A DNA stretch of 64,000 nt from assembly GCF_000565175.1 (NCBI RefSeq), contig NZ_CP006681.1, positions 1 through 64,000 on the forward strand, given 5' to 3'. A program made the position numbers and the translations under genes. The notes beneath the pieces are model-generated. The model was given only the letters and a program-made list of their open reading frames with translations, was not told the origin of the DNA and did not search any database. Source of the stretch: Spiroplasma culicicola AES-1. Its GTDB lineage: Bacteria > Bacillota_I > Bacilli_A > Mycoplasmatales > Mycoplasmataceae. The number at the start of each line of letters is the position of its first letter. Position 1 is the stretch's first letter. This document shows, piece after piece, positions 1-13,509 of this stretch.

Positions 1-1329
1 ATGACAAATTCAACTTTGTGAAAAAAAATTAAAGAATGATTAATTTCAACCGATTTAATTGAACCTAACGTTTATGAAGATTATATTAAAAATGCTTCAT
101 TAGAATCATTATCTGAAGATCACCTTGCAATAGTTGCTTCTTCAGACTTATCTAAGTGATATTTACAAAACATTTTAAAAAACATTGAAGATCAAGCATC
201 ATTATTATTAGAAAGAGATATTCAAATTTCTTCTTTTACAACTGATGAATATAAAAAAGAAAAAAAATATCAAGATGTACTTAAAAAGAAAAAAAATGTT
301 GTTAAAAATGAATTTTCATTCGATACATTTGTTTCTGGATCAAGTAATATTAATGCTTACAACGCATCAAAAGTTATTGTTCAATCTCCTGGAATAAAAT
401 GAAATCCATTGTTTATTCATGGAGATTCTGGATTAGGAAAAACACACCTTTTAAAAGCTATAATAAATGAAATTGATTTAAACTATTCTGATCTAAAAAT
501 TAGATATTATACTTCTTCTGATTTTAGAAAAGAAATTATTGACTCATTAAAAGATGGTTTTTCAGAAATAGAAAATACAAAAAGTGATATTTTAAAATTA
601 GATATTTTATTAATTGATGACATTCAATTTTTGGCAAATAGTGGAAAAACAAACGAAATATTTTTTAACTTATTTAATTCACTTGTCGAAAATAATAAAC
701 AAATTGTAATTACATCCGATAAAGCTCCAGAATTATTAAATGGTTTTGACATACGTCTAGTTTCAAGATTTAATCAAGGTTTGAATGTTAAAATCAACGC
801 ATTAGACTTAGAAACTGCTATAAATATTGTTGATTTTAAAGCAAAACAACTTAATTTAACATTATCAAATGATGCAAAAAAATACATTGCATCATATTTT
901 GGAACTGATGTTCGAAAAATTGTTGGTATTATTAATAAAATTGAATTTGCTTTAATTCAAGATAAATCAAATATTGATAAAATAATTGAACTTGATGATA
1001 TAAATGGTTTTTTAGAAGAATATTCTTATGCTCCTGGAGGAGAAGTAAACATTCAAAAAATAAAAAATGTAGTTTCACAAAATTATGGTGTAACTGTTAA
1101 ATCACTTGATGCAAAATTAAGAACTGGAAACGTTGTGAAAGCTCGTCATGTTGCAATGTATTTATCAATGAAAATTTTGAAAAAAAACTACAGTGAAATT
1201 GGTGTTGTATTTGGTGGAAGAGACCATACAACAGTAATGCATGGAGTTAAAAAAATAGAAGAAGAAATCTCAAAAGATAAAATATTTAAGAAAACACTTG
1301 ATAAAATTAAAAAAGAAATAGGGTCATAG
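1..1329 (+). CDS. dnaA: Chromosomal replication initiator DnaA
   Basis: 442-residue DnaA, the AAA+ initiator that binds DnaA boxes and opens the origin. The gene starts on the first base of the window and reads through UGA-Trp codons early in domain I (codons 7 and 13). The Walker A motif GDSGLGKT lies at residues 141-148 and Walker B has acidic residues 206-207 followed by IQFL. The C-terminal DNA-binding signature GGRDHTTVMHG is at 405-415. Length is normal. It is followed by a short oriC-like gap and dnaN, the standard dnaA-oriC-dnaN arrangement. Its own promoter lies outside the window. Confidence 0.98.
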
Positions 1330-1466
1330 GTATGTTAATTATTTCTTATAAATGATATTATTAATTAGGAAATAAACAATTACTTTCCCTATTATTCTTA
1401 GTTATCCACAAATTAACGACATAATAATAATAAATAATTAAATAAATATAATATTGAGGTGATCTT
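1330..1466. other. oriC: Candidate replication origin region (dnaA-dnaN intergenic)
   Basis: 137-bp, almost pure A/T gap between dnaA and dnaN, the usual Mollicute oriC position. It contains one perfect DnaA box, TTATCCACA, at 1402-1410 on the plus strand. The rest is A/T-rich, with TAATAATAATAAATAATTA-like sequence at about 1422-1441 that could serve as an unwinding element. No second perfect box was seen here; further boxes may lie upstream of dnaA, outside the window. Confidence 0.7.
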
Positions 1467-2591
1467 GTGTATTTTAAAATAAACAGAAATTTTTTTATTG
1501 AAGAAATTAATAAATGTAGTAGAATTATCGACTATAAAATTTTAAGTCCTATTCTTACAGGAGTTTTTATAGAAGTAACTACTGATAAAATTTCTTTAAT
1601 TTCTACAAATACAGTTGTTTCAATAAAAAGTGAAGTTTTTTTAGGAGAACATGATTTAGTTATTAGTGAAACTGGATCAGTTTTAATTAAAGCTAAATAC
1701 TTCTTAGAAATTTTAAGAAGAATGGATGATGAGATTATTTCAGTTTCAAAAGTTGAAGATAATGTAGTTTCTTTAGCTGGAGATAAATCAGAATTTGTAT
1801 TAAATGTTTTAGACGATGTTGAATATCCTATTATTGCTTTTAGAGAAAAAGGAAGTTCAATTATGGTTGATACACAAGAATTAAAAAAATCATTAAACCA
1901 AACAATTATTTCAGTTAATGAATATAATCAAAAAATTGTTCTAAGTGGTTTAAATTTTAGTGTGGAAAATGAGACATTTTATGTAACAGGAACTGATGGA
2001 TATCGTGTATCAAGAAAAAAAATATTTTTACCTTACTCTGTAGAAGAAAAATTTGAAGCAAATATACCTTATAAAAGTGTTTTAGAAATTACTAAAATTT
2101 TAAGTGAAAAAAATGAAACAAAAATAAATATTCAAGATAATTTTATTTGTTTTAAAGTTAATAATACTTTTATTCAATCAACATTATTAGAAGGACAATT
2201 CCCAAATGTAAGTATGGTATTTCCAACTGATTTTAATACAACAATTTATACTGAAAATAGAAAAATTGTTAAATTAATTTCTAGAGCTGATATTCCAAGT
2301 GAAGAAACAACATCAACTGTTGTTAATTTAATATTGAATGGAGAAAGTATCTTTGTAAAATCAAATATTCAACAAATAGGAAGTTTTGAAGAAGAATTTA
2401 AAGATTTTGAAATTAGAGGATTAGATGAACAAAATATTTATTTTAATTCTAAATTTATTTTAGAATCATTAAAAAGTTTTGAAACAAAGACAATTGAAAT
2501 TAATTTAATTGACGCAAAAAAACCAATTGTAATTTCTTCAAATGAAGATCAAAGTTTAAGTCAAATAATATTACCAATGTTTTCAAATTAG
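1467..2591 (+). CDS. dnaN: DNA polymerase III beta subunit (sliding clamp)
   Basis: 374-residue DnaN sliding clamp, the ring that tethers DNA polymerase III to its template. The start is GTG at 1467, chosen because GAGGTGAT (about 1456-1463) sits just upstream. Length and the three-repeat clamp pattern, with a C-terminal strand ending in the typical LPMFSN-like tail, fit the family. It lies directly downstream of the candidate origin and upstream of gyrB, as in most Firmicutes. Confidence 0.97.
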   Translation: MYFKINRNFFIEEINKCSRIIDYKILSPILTGVFIEVTTDKISLISTNTVVSIKSEVFLGEHDLVISETGSVLIKAKYFLEILRRMDDEIISVSKVEDNVVSLAGDKSEFVLNVLDDVEYPIIAFREKGSSIMVDTQELKKSLNQTIISVNEYNQKIVLSGLNFSVENETFYVTGTDGYRVSRKKIFLPYSVEEKFEANIPYKSVLEITKILSEKNETKINIQDNFICFKVNNTFIQSTLLEGQFPNVSMVFPTDFNTTIYTENRKIVKLISRADIPSEETTSTVVNLILNGESIFVKSNIQQIGSFEEEFKDFEIRGLDEQNIYFNSKFILESLKSFETKTIEINLIDAKKPIVISSNEDQSLSQIILPMFSN

Positions 2592-2622
2592 TAATCTTTA
2601 AAAATAGCAAGTAGGTAAAATT

Positions 2623-4524
<1,902 letters not shown>

Positions 4525-4559
4525 TTATGAAAAAAAAAAAAAAAAGTGAGGTGTACAAA

Positions 4560-6995
4560 ATGTCTGATAATTTAGGTCTAGGAAAGATTCTTGAAATAGA
4601 TATTAAAAATGAAGTTGAAAAAGATTTTTTAGAATATTCAATGAGTGTTATTGTTAGTCGTGCACTTCCAGATTTAAGAGATGGTTTAAAACCAGTTCAC
4701 AGAAGAATTATTTATGCAATGAATGATTTAAAAATTACTTCAGATACTCCACACAAAAAATCTGCGCGTATTGTTGGTGAAGTAATTGGTAAGTATCATC
4801 CACATGGTGATTCATCAGTTTATGAAGCAATGGTTAGAATGTCACAAGATTTTTCATATCGTTATCCACTAGTTGAAGGACATGGTAACTTTGGATCAAT
4901 TGATGGTGATGGAGCTGCTGCTATGAGATATACTGAAGCAAGATTGTCAAAAATTTCAAATATGCTATTAAAAGATATTGATATGGATACTGTTCCATAT
5001 GTTGATAATTATGATGCTTCTGAACAAGAACCAAGATATTTAACTGGATATTTTCCAAATTTATTAGTAAATGGTGCAACAGGAATTGCTGTTGGTATGG
5101 CAACAAATATTCCACCACACAATTTACGTGAGGTAATTTCTGCAATAATTGCATATATTGATAATAATGAAATTACAATTGATCAAATTTTGGAATATAT
5201 TAAAGGTCCTGACTTTCCAACAGGAGCATTAATGACAAATGGAAGAAGCATGATTGAAGGTTATAGAACCGGAAAAGGAAATCTTACAATCAGAGCAAAA
5301 ATTGATATTGAAGATGTTAATAAAAAACAAAGAATAGTTATTAGTGAAATTCCGTATCAAACAAACAAAATTAGAATTGTTGAAAAAATTGCAGAGCTTT
5401 ATAAAAATAAAATTATTACAGGAATTTCTGATATTCGTGATGAATCAAACTATGAAGGAATTAGAATTGTTTTAGATTTAACAACAAATGCAAATGCTCA
5501 ATTAATAATTAAACGTTTGTATAAATATACAAGCTTACAAACAAATTTTGCAATTAACATGTTGTCATTAAATAATGGAATTCCAGTTGTTTTAAATATT
5601 AAAGAAATAATTCGTCTTTATGTAAAACATCAAATTGAAATGATTTTGAAAAGATCATTATTTGAAAAAAATAAATTAAATGCTAAGTTACATATTTTAA
5701 ATGCAATTAGAAAAACTTTAGATCATATTGATGAAGTTATTAAAATTATTCGTGAATCTAAAACTACAGAAATTGCACATCAAAAATTAAATGAAACTTT
5801 TGGATTCGATGAAAAACAATCTAAAGCAATTTTAGATATGAGATTGCAAAGATTGGTTGGTCTTGAAAGAGAAAAAATTGAACAAGATATTTCAAATATT
5901 GAAATTAGAATTGCAGAACTTGAAAAAATTATTAATTCAAGAGAAGAACAAAATATTGTTTTAAAAGATCAATTGACAAGTATTTTTGAAAAATTTGGAG
6001 ATGACAGAAGAACAAAAATCATTCAAGAAGAACAAACACAAATTGATGAAGAAGAATTAATTCAAGACACTCAAATGATTTTAACTCTGACTGAAAATGG
6101 ATATATTAGAAGATTAACTCCAGAGGAATTTAAAACTCAAAAACGTGGTGGAAAAGGAATTATTATTAATTCATATCCAGAAGATAATATTGTAATTTCA
6201 AAAATGGGAAAAACAAAAGATGATATTTTATTTTTTTCAAATGAAGGTAAAGTTTATAAAATTAAAGGTTATAACATTACTCAATTTACAAGAACATCAA
6301 GAGGTTTACCAATTATTAATTTTATAGGAATTAATTCTTCTGAAGAAATTACTTCAGTTCTTCCTATTAAAAATAAAAATAAAAAATTCAAATACCTTGT
6401 CTTTATTACAATGAATGGTGTTGTTAAAAAAGTTGAGATTAATGAATTTGATAGAATTAACAATTATGGAAAAATTGCAATTCACCTTGATAAAGGTGAT
6501 AAGTTAGTTTCAGTTGTTCCTTCATCAGGAGATAATCATATTTTAATTGCTTCTAATAAAGGAAAAATTATTAAAGTACATGAAAATGAATTTAGAGCAA
6601 TGTCAAGATCATCTCGTGGTGTTAAAGGTATGACTTTAGATAAAGATGATAAAGTTATGACAGCTGTAAGCGATTATGGGAATGATAGTATTGCAACAAT
6701 TTCAGAATATGGAATTATGAAAAAAACACTTATAAGTGAATACAATACTTTTGGTCGTGGAGCTAAAGGTGTTGTTGGTATGAAACTAAATGACAAGACT
6801 GGTAAGTTTAAATCTATGCTTGCAATCCGTGATTCTGATGAAATTTTAATGATTTCATCTCAAGGGAAAGTAATTAAAATTCAGGTTAAAGATATCAATT
6901 TACAATCAAGAAATTCAACTGGTGTAATTGGATTCAACTTAGAACAAGACGAATATATTACAGCAACAGCACTTGAATTTAATAAAGGAGAATAA
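4560..6995 (+). CDS. gyrA: DNA gyrase subunit A
   Basis: 811-residue GyrA, the DNA breakage-reunion subunit of gyrase. Catalytic Tyr124 is in AAMRYTE. The quinolone-determining loop reads [11 protein letters not shown], so the E. coli Ser83 and Asp87 positions are Ser85 and Glu89. The C-terminal half holds repeated beta-pinwheel blades, including a GyrA-box-like QKRGGKG near 536. An ATG at 4527 is in frame but would be read through the poly-A run. GAGGTG at 4548-4553 is spaced for ATG 4560, giving MSDNLGLGK, so that start is preferred. Confidence 0.96.
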   Translation: MSDNLGLGKILEIDIKNEVEKDFLEYSMSVIVSRALPDLRDGLKPVHRRIIYAMNDLKITSDTPHKKSARIVGEVIGKYHPHGDSSVYEAMVRMSQDFSYRYPLVEGHGNFGSIDGDGAAAMRYTEARLSKISNMLLKDIDMDTVPYVDNYDASEQEPRYLTGYFPNLLVNGATGIAVGMATNIPPHNLREVISAIIAYIDNNEITIDQILEYIKGPDFPTGALMTNGRSMIEGYRTGKGNLTIRAKIDIEDVNKKQRIVISEIPYQTNKIRIVEKIAELYKNKIITGISDIRDESNYEGIRIVLDLTTNANAQLIIKRLYKYTSLQTNFAINMLSLNNGIPVVLNIKEIIRLYVKHQIEMILKRSLFEKNKLNAKLHILNAIRKTLDHIDEVIKIIRESKTTEIAHQKLNETFGFDEKQSKAILDMRLQRLVGLEREKIEQDISNIEIRIAELEKIINSREEQNIVLKDQLTSIFEKFGDDRRTKIIQEEQTQIDEEELIQDTQMILTLTENGYIRRLTPEEFKTQKRGGKGIIINSYPEDNIVISKMGKTKDDILFFSNEGKVYKIKGYNITQFTRTSRGLPIINFIGINSSEEITSVLPIKNKNKKFKYLVFITMNGVVKKVEINEFDRINNYGKIAIHLDKGDKLVSVVPSSGDNHILIASNKGKIIKVHENEFRAMSRSSRGVKGMTLDKDDKVMTAVSDYGNDSIATISEYGIMKKTLISEYNTFGRGAKGVVGMKLNDKTGKFKSMLAIRDSDEILMISSQGKVIKIQVKDINLQSRNSTGVIGFNLEQDEYITATALEFNKGE

Positions 6996-6997
6996 GT

Positions 6998-8263
<1,266 letters not shown>

Positions 8264-8265
8264 AA

Positions 8266-8281
8266 TGTTTCACGTGAAACA
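8266..8281. other. parS: parS-like chromosome partition site 1
   Basis: 16-bp perfect palindrome TGTTTCACGTGAAACA immediately after the serS stop codon. It matches the bacterial ParB/Spo0J binding consensus TGTTNCACGTGAAACA at every defined position. A second identical copy lies 37 bp downstream, and both are about 8 kb from dnaA, where origin-proximal parS sites are expected. No parA or parB gene is in this window. Confidence 0.85.
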
Positions 8282-8302
8282 TTTTTTATTTATATGTGAA
8301 AT

Positions 8303-8318
8303 TGTTTCACGTGAAACA
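8303..8318. other. parS: parS-like chromosome partition site 2
   Basis: Second exact copy of the 16-bp palindrome TGTTTCACGTGAAACA, 37 bp (start to start) after the first. It is in the non-coding gap between serS and the SRP RNA gene. Two perfect copies in so short a non-coding stretch of A+T-rich DNA are not expected by chance. Read as a ParB nucleation site by consensus match. Confidence 0.85.
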
Positions 8319-8371
8319 TTTTGAACATAATTAATAGGTTAATAAAATATAACAAAATGTTTTAAAACTAT

Positions 8372-8377
8372 GATAAT
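8372..8377 (+). promoter_or_regulatory. Candidate -10 element for SRP RNA
   Basis: GATAAT hexamer about 8 bases before the first base of the SRP RNA. No good -35 element is visible, as is common in these A+T-rich genomes. Confidence 0.45.
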
Positions 8378-8385
8378 ATAAATAT

Positions 8386-8471
8386 GTCATTGTAAGGGTG
8401 ACGTTCGAACCTGGTCAGGACCGGAAGGTAGCAGCCATAAGAATCTAGTGCCTTGTACAGTGACTTTTTTT
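8386..8471 (+). ncRNA. ffs: Signal recognition particle RNA, small bacterial type
   Basis: About 80-nt SRP (4.5S-type) RNA, which with Ffh targets membrane proteins co-translationally. The universally conserved domain IV loop, GGTCAGGACCGGAAGGTAGC, is present at 8413-8432. The ends pair over nine bases (GTCATTGTA with TACAGTGAC), closing a single long hairpin. Seven T residues follow and should terminate transcription. In Bacillus the same RNA gene (scr) sits between tadA and dnaX; here it precedes tadA. Confidence 0.95.
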
Positions 8472-8490
8472 ATTTTGGAGTGATTTTGAT

Positions 8491-8907
8491 ATGAATGAAA
8501 GTATTTTTAATAGATTAAAAACTGAAGTTATAAAATGTCAAAAAACACAGGATGTTCCTGTAGCTGCAATTCTTTTAAAAGAAGAAAAAATAGTTGCATC
8601 AGGAAGAAATATTCGTGAAGGAAAAAAAGATATATCTGGTCATGCTGAAATAAAAGTTATAAATAAGATCTTTAAAAAACAAAAAAATAAGAATTTAAGT
8701 GAATATCAAATGGTGGTGACATTAAAACCTTGCATTATGTGTATTGGTGCAATTGAGCAAGTTAATATAAAAAATGTTTATTATTATTTAGAAAACGAAA
8801 AATGTAATTATAATAAGATTGATACAAAAATTAATTTTATAAAAATTGAAAATAATGGCGAGTTTTTTAAAACTGAGATTCAACAATTTTTTAAGAGATT
8901 AAGATAA
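8491..8907 (+). CDS. tadA: tRNA adenosine deaminase
   Basis: 138-residue zinc deaminase. TadA converts the wobble adenosine 34 of tRNA-Arg(ACG) to inosine so that one tRNA reads several CGN codons. The metal site is HAE at residues 51-53 (Glu53 as proton shuttle) together with PCIMC at 80-84. Length is slightly short of the usual 150-165 residues, mostly at the C terminus. GGAG lies about 10 bases before ATG 8491. It sits between the SRP RNA and dnaX, the Firmicutes arrangement for tadA rather than for a free cytidine deaminase. Confidence 0.9.
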   Translation: MNESIFNRLKTEVIKCQKTQDVPVAAILLKEEKIVASGRNIREGKKDISGHAEIKVINKIFKKQKNKNLSEYQMVVTLKPCIMCIGAIEQVNIKNVYYYLENEKCNYNKIDTKINFIKIENNGEFFKTEIQQFFKRLR

Positions 8908-8926
8908 AAATAATCGAGGGAAAATT

Positions 8927-10813
8927 ATGGAAAATAATAAATCATTATACAGAGAATATAGACCAAAAAATTTAGATGATGTTGCTGGTCATGAGGGAAT
9001 GAAAGATATTTTAATTTCACAAATCAGAAGTGGACATTATAATCATGCAATGCTTTTTTCTGGCCAAAGAGGTACAGGTAAAACTTCTATTGCAAAAATT
9101 TTAGCTAAAGTTATTAATTGTGAAAATGTACAAGATTATAATCCATGTAATGAATGTACAAATTGTAAAGAATTTAATTCTAATTCACATCCAGATGTAT
9201 TTGAAATGGATGCTGCGTCAAATAATGGGGTTGATGAAATTAGAAATATTAAAGCTAATGTTGCTACTTTGCCTGCATTGGGTAAATATAAAGTATATAT
9301 AATTGATGAAGTTCATATGTTAACAAATTCAGCTTTTAATGCTCTATTAAAAACTTTAGAAGAACCACCAAAACATATTATTTTTATTTTAGCAACAACT
9401 GAATTTTCAAAAATTCCTCAAACAATTATTTCAAGATGTCAGACATATAATTTTAGAAAAATTAATAAATCATCTTTACAAAATAGAATTTTAAAAATTG
9501 TAACAGATAAAAATAAGTCCATTTCACAAGAAGCACTTGAAGAAATATTTTTACTATCTGAAGGTTCATTAAGAGATGCATTAAATTATGTTGAACAAAC
9601 AATGCTAGTAGCAAAAAGTGAAATCACAATTGACGATCTTAAAAAAGTATTTTATATTTCAACTAAGGAAGATAAATTAAATATTATTAAAAATGTTTTT
9701 AGAAATAATCCAAAAGAAATAATTGAATATTTTGAAAGTTCTAATAATCAAGGAATAGATTTTCAAAATACAACAGTTGGAATTTTAAATGTTTTAAAAG
9801 AAATAATTGAATATAAAATGACAACTGAAACTCAATTTTTAAATATTTTAGATCAAAATGATTTACATGAATTTGATCAAATTAGTTTAAATGATTTGTT
9901 TACTTTAGCAAATAATATTTCTGATGCATATTCAAATTCAAAAAATGATTCTTCAAGTTATCAATATATTTTAATTAATATATTAAAAACAATTACTGAA
10001 ATAACTACACCTATAAGTGTTTTTAAAGAAAATGAATTAGTTCAAAAAAATGAACCAAAAATTTTTAAAGAAACAATTGAAGAACAAAAAACAGTTGAAG
10101 AAGTTAAAATAGTTGAAGAAGTTGAAATACAAAAAGAAATTTTGATTGCTAAAGAAGAATTAAATATTGAAAATCAAGAAATAAAAACTGAACCAGTTAT
10201 TAAAAATGATGAAGAAAATATAAATTCAAAAATCTGAAATATTATGGAATCTGAAAATGATGAAGAGAAATTTTTAAAATTACAAATGTTAATGATGGTT
10301 GATGAATTAAAAGAAAATTCTAAGTCGGTTGAATTTTCAGATGATCAAATTTTGAATGCTTTGATTAATGTTGAAAAAGAAACTAGAAAAAATTATGAAA
10401 GTATATTTTTAGAAATAATTTCAAGTAATCAAGATAATCTTGAACATTTAAAATCTGTAATATGTTTTTATAATATAAAAATAACAGCTGCAAATTTTGA
10501 ATCGCTAATAATGATTGCAGAGGATCGTGGACTAGCAAATTGAATAAATCAAAAATTAAAAAATACAGAATTTAGAAGTTTTGTTTTTAATAAATTACAA
10601 AAAGAAATTGCAATATTTTGTATAGATAAAAAGAGATGAGCACATATTAAAGAAGAATATATGTTTAGAAAAAATTCAAATACACTTAGTTTAAATTACC
10701 AAAATATTAATATTGATGAATTTTATAATCAAATTGAAACTAATGAAACCAGTAATGAATATTTAAAAAGAGCTAGAGAAATTTTAAATATTAATATTAA
10801 GGTGGTTGATTAA
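8927..10813 (+). CDS. dnaX: DNA polymerase III subunits gamma/tau
   Basis: 628-residue clamp-loader subunit that opens the DnaN ring and ties the replisome together. Walker A GQRGTGKT is at 46-53. Zinc ligands Cys65, Cys74, Cys77 and Cys80 are followed by Walker B DEVH (127-130), the sensor TTE (157-159) and the SRC arginine finger (169-171). After about 370 there is a Glu/Lys-rich linker rich in EE-VKIVEE-like repeats, then a tau-type C-terminal domain. UGA-Trp codons at 10238 and later interrupt it under the standard code. The usual ybaB/yaaK gene between dnaX and recR is missing. Confidence 0.95.
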
Positions 10814-10814
10814 A

Positions 10815-11399
10815 ATGAATGAAATTTTGGAATTGATTAAACAACTTGATGGTGTTGGAAATAAAGCTGCAAAAAAAATCTTTTTTGAATTATTAACAAG
10901 TTCACAAAAAAGAGAAACATTTCAAAAGGTCATTGATACTATTTCAAAGGATTTTAAAATTTGTGAAAGATGTTATTTTTATAAAAAGAATAATCTTTGT
11001 GCTTTTTGTGATGATAAAACAAGAGAACAAAATTTAATTTGTGTAGTTTCGTATTTGAGTGACGCACAAAAGATTCTTGATAATAATTTTAAAGGATTAG
11101 TTCATGTTTTAAATGGTGAACTAAATTTTAATAAAAACATTAAACCAGAAAACTTAAAAATAGATAAATTATTTGATAGAATTAATAAAGAAATTGAAGT
11201 ACTGTTGGCTCTAAATTTAACATTTGAGGGTGAAGTCACAGCTGGGTATTTAGCTAGTGAATTGAAAAATAGAGTAAAAAAAGTTTCTAGAATTGCAAGG
11301 GGTATTCCATTAGGAGGAGTCATTGATTATATTGATGATGAAACTTTATTGGACGCAATTCAAAATAGAAAATCATTAAAAAAGAAAGAGCAGGAATAA
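10815..11399 (+). CDS. recR: Recombination protein RecR
   Basis: 194-residue RecR, which acts with RecO in loading RecA during recombinational repair. An N-terminal helix-hairpin-helix ([12 protein letters not shown]) is followed by the four-cysteine zinc finger at Cys50, Cys53, Cys62 and Cys65, then a Toprim domain ([10 protein letters not shown]... [11 protein letters not shown]). ATG 10815 is preferred over an upstream in-frame TTG because AAGGTGG at about 10799-10805 is correctly spaced only for the ATG. The SD lies inside the end of dnaX, so translation is probably coupled. Confidence 0.93.
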   Translation: MNEILELIKQLDGVGNKAAKKIFFELLTSSQKRETFQKVIDTISKDFKICERCYFYKKNNLCAFCDDKTREQNLICVVSYLSDAQKILDNNFKGLVHVLNGELNFNKNIKPENLKIDKLFDRINKEIEVLLALNLTFEGEVTAGYLASELKNRVKKVSRIARGIPLGGVIDYIDDETLLDAIQNRKSLKKKEQE

Positions 11400-11403
11400 A
11401 AGT

Positions 11404-12042
11404 ATGTTATTTATATCATTAGAAGGTGTTGACGGATCTGGGAAAACAACCATTTCAAAAATGTTAAAAGACTCATTAGTCCAAAAAGGGTATGACGTTT
11501 TACTAACAAGAGAACCAGGTGGAGAACCTTTAGCTGAATCAATTAGAAAAATCATTTTGGACACAAAAAGTGCTCCAACTCCTTGAACAGAAACATTATT
11601 ATATGTTGCTGCAAGAAAACAACATTTAGATACAATAATAATTCCAGCTTTAAAAAAAGGAACAATTGTTATTTGTGATAGATTCATGGATTCAACTTCT
11701 GCATATCAAGGTTATGGAAGAAATATTGGTATTACAGATGTTGATGAATTGCAAAATATTGTATTAGGAATGACAAAACCAGATTTAACAATCTTTTTTG
11801 ATATAACACCAAAAGAAGCTCAAATTAGATTAATGAATAGAAAAAGAAGTGCGGATAGACTTGAAAAAGAAGATTTAAAATTTCATGAAGCAGTTTATGA
11901 AGGTTACCAAATGTTAATTTCTGAAAACACAGAAAGAATTAAAGTAATTGATTCAAGAAAACCAATCAATGAAGTTTTACAACAAGTTGACTTTTTAGTT
12001 GAAAACGCAATTAACGAAAGAATGAAAATGCGCAATGAATAA
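11404..12042 (+). CDS. tmk: Thymidylate kinase
   Basis: 212-residue dTMP kinase, which makes dTDP for DNA synthesis. The P-loop GVDGSGKT is at residues 8-15, the substrate loop TREPGGEP at about 35-42, and the DR motif (CDRFMDST) plus YQGYGR follow. The LID region has [12 protein letters not shown]. It follows recR with a 4-bp gap and overlaps holB by 8 bp, so recR-tmk-holB look like one operon. The same neighbourhood is seen in Bacillus. Confidence 0.96.
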
Positions 12043-12781
12043 ACAAGAAATATTTAGAACAGTAAGAGAATTAATTTTAAGCAATAATCTATATCATTCA
12101 ATGATAATTTCTTCAACAGACCAAGAACAATTAAATCTTGTAGTTGATGATGTAGTAAGAATTATTTTATGTGAAAATAATTCAATTGAATTTGATGGAT
12201 GTATTTGATGTAAAAAAATGAATTCTAAGAATGCTCTAAATATTTTTTTTATTGGTGATGGAATTAATAAAATTAAAAAAGAATCGATAAAAGAATTAAT
12301 TTTAACTTTTTCACTTTCAAATGTTGAAGATAGTGACAAAAAAATTTACATAATTAGAAATGCAGAAAATTTAGGAGATTCAGCTTCAAATGCACTTTTA
12401 AAATTTCTTGAAGAACCACCAAAAAATGTTTTTGCCATTTTGCAAACAAATGATCAAAATCAAATTATTAAAACAATTAAATCAAGGTGTAAATTTTTAA
12501 ATTTAGAAAGTATTAAAACAAATGAAGTTAGAGATAATGATTTAATTAGATTAATAAATTTGAAAACTAAAAATGATATTTTGTTATATGCAAATGATTT
12601 TAAAAAACTTGAAAAAGATGAGCAAATTAAAATTTTAGAGGAAACTTATTCACAGATTATTATTAATCAATATATAAATTTAGCTGAAAAATTTATAAAT
12701 ACAATTCAAGAAATTAAAAATTCATCATATACTGCATTAGCTATTGATAATTTATTTATAAATATTTATGAGGTGTTTTAA
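12035..12781 (+). CDS. holB: DNA polymerase III delta' subunit
   Basis: 248-residue clamp-loader subunit, the partner of DnaX. The start ATG 12035 overlaps the end of tmk. The AAA+ fold is seen in RNAENLGDSASNALLKFLEEPPKN-type sequence around residues 107-132 and in the SRC motif (IKSRCKFL) near 150. A degenerate P-loop is typical of delta'. The protein is shorter than the usual 300 or so residues, with a reduced C-terminal domain. It ends by sharing one base with the next ATG at 12781. Confidence 0.87.
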
Positions 12782-13509
12782 TGAAAATTTTAAATGAAAT
12801 TGTTGGCATTAAGAATAAAAAAATATATCAAGATACAGAAATGTTTAATTTTTGTTTGGATTCTATTCTTCTTGCTAAGTTTTATGTTCCAAAAAAATAT
12901 GAAAAAAATGTTTGTGATTTTGGAACAAATAATGCAATTATTCCTATAATTATTTCTGAACGTTTTTCAAATGATGTAAAAATATTTGGAATTGAAATTC
13001 AAGAACAAGCTGTGCAATCTGCAATTGAAAATATTGAAATGAATCAGTTAAGTAAAACTATAACAATTATTAATCAAGATATTAAAGAATATATCAAAGA
13101 TAAAAATAATTTTTTTGATGTAATTTATTCAAATCCTCCGTATTTCAAAATTAATGAAGGATCTAAATTAAATAAAAAATCAGAACATCTGATTGCTGCA
13201 CGACATGAAAAATTTATTACACTTGAAGAAATAATTTATAGTGCAAAGGTTGGTTTAAAAAATGGTGGAAAGTTTTTATTAGTACATTTAGCAGAAAGAA
13301 TTGATGAGATAATTTTTCTTCTTAGAAAACACAATTTTACAGTTAAAAAAATACAATTTGTACATTTTAAAAAAAATAAAAAAGCTGAGAGAGTATTAAT
13401 TGAAGCTGTTAATGATGGAAATGATGGTGCAGAAATAATAATGCCATTAATTATTCATGAAGATAATGGTGAATATACTTTAGAAGCTAAACAAATATTG
13501 GGTGATTAA
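12781..13509 (+). CDS. trmN6: tRNA1(Val) adenine-N6 methyltransferase, TrmN6-like
   Basis: 242-residue SAM-dependent N6-adenine methylase. The SAM-binding loop is CDFGTNNAI (45-53) and the catalytic NPPY tetrad is at 118-121, characteristic of amino-methylases acting on adenine. In Bacillus this slot, downstream of holB, is occupied by yabB/trmNF, a TrmN6 homologue that modifies A37 of tRNA-Val. The substrate is inferred from that synteny and family. It overlaps holB by one base and tilS follows without a gap. Confidence 0.82.
   Translation: MKILNEIVGIKNKKIYQDTEMFNFCLDSILLAKFYVPKKYEKNVCDFGTNNAIIPIIISERFSNDVKIFGIEIQEQAVQSAIENIEMNQLSKTITIINQDIKEYIKDKNNFFDVIYSNPPYFKINEGSKLNKKSEHLIAARHEKFITLEEIIYSAKVGLKNGGKFLLVHLAERIDEIIFLLRKHNFTVKKIQFVHFKKNKKAERVLIEAVNDGNDGAEIIMPLIIHEDNGEYTLEAKQILGD

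Noticed and set aside
4527-4559. Upstream ATG for gyrA ([11 protein letters not shown])
   Set aside because: It is read through the A16 tract; SD GAGGTG is spaced for ATG 4560.
8386-8471. SRP RNA mistaken for tRNA because of GTTCGAACC
   Set aside because: The GGTCAGGACCGGAAGGTAGC loop and end pairing identify SRP RNA; no cloverleaf.
11376-11687. 103-residue reverse-strand frame over tmk
   Set aside because: Opposite to the tmk P-loop region; no family features.
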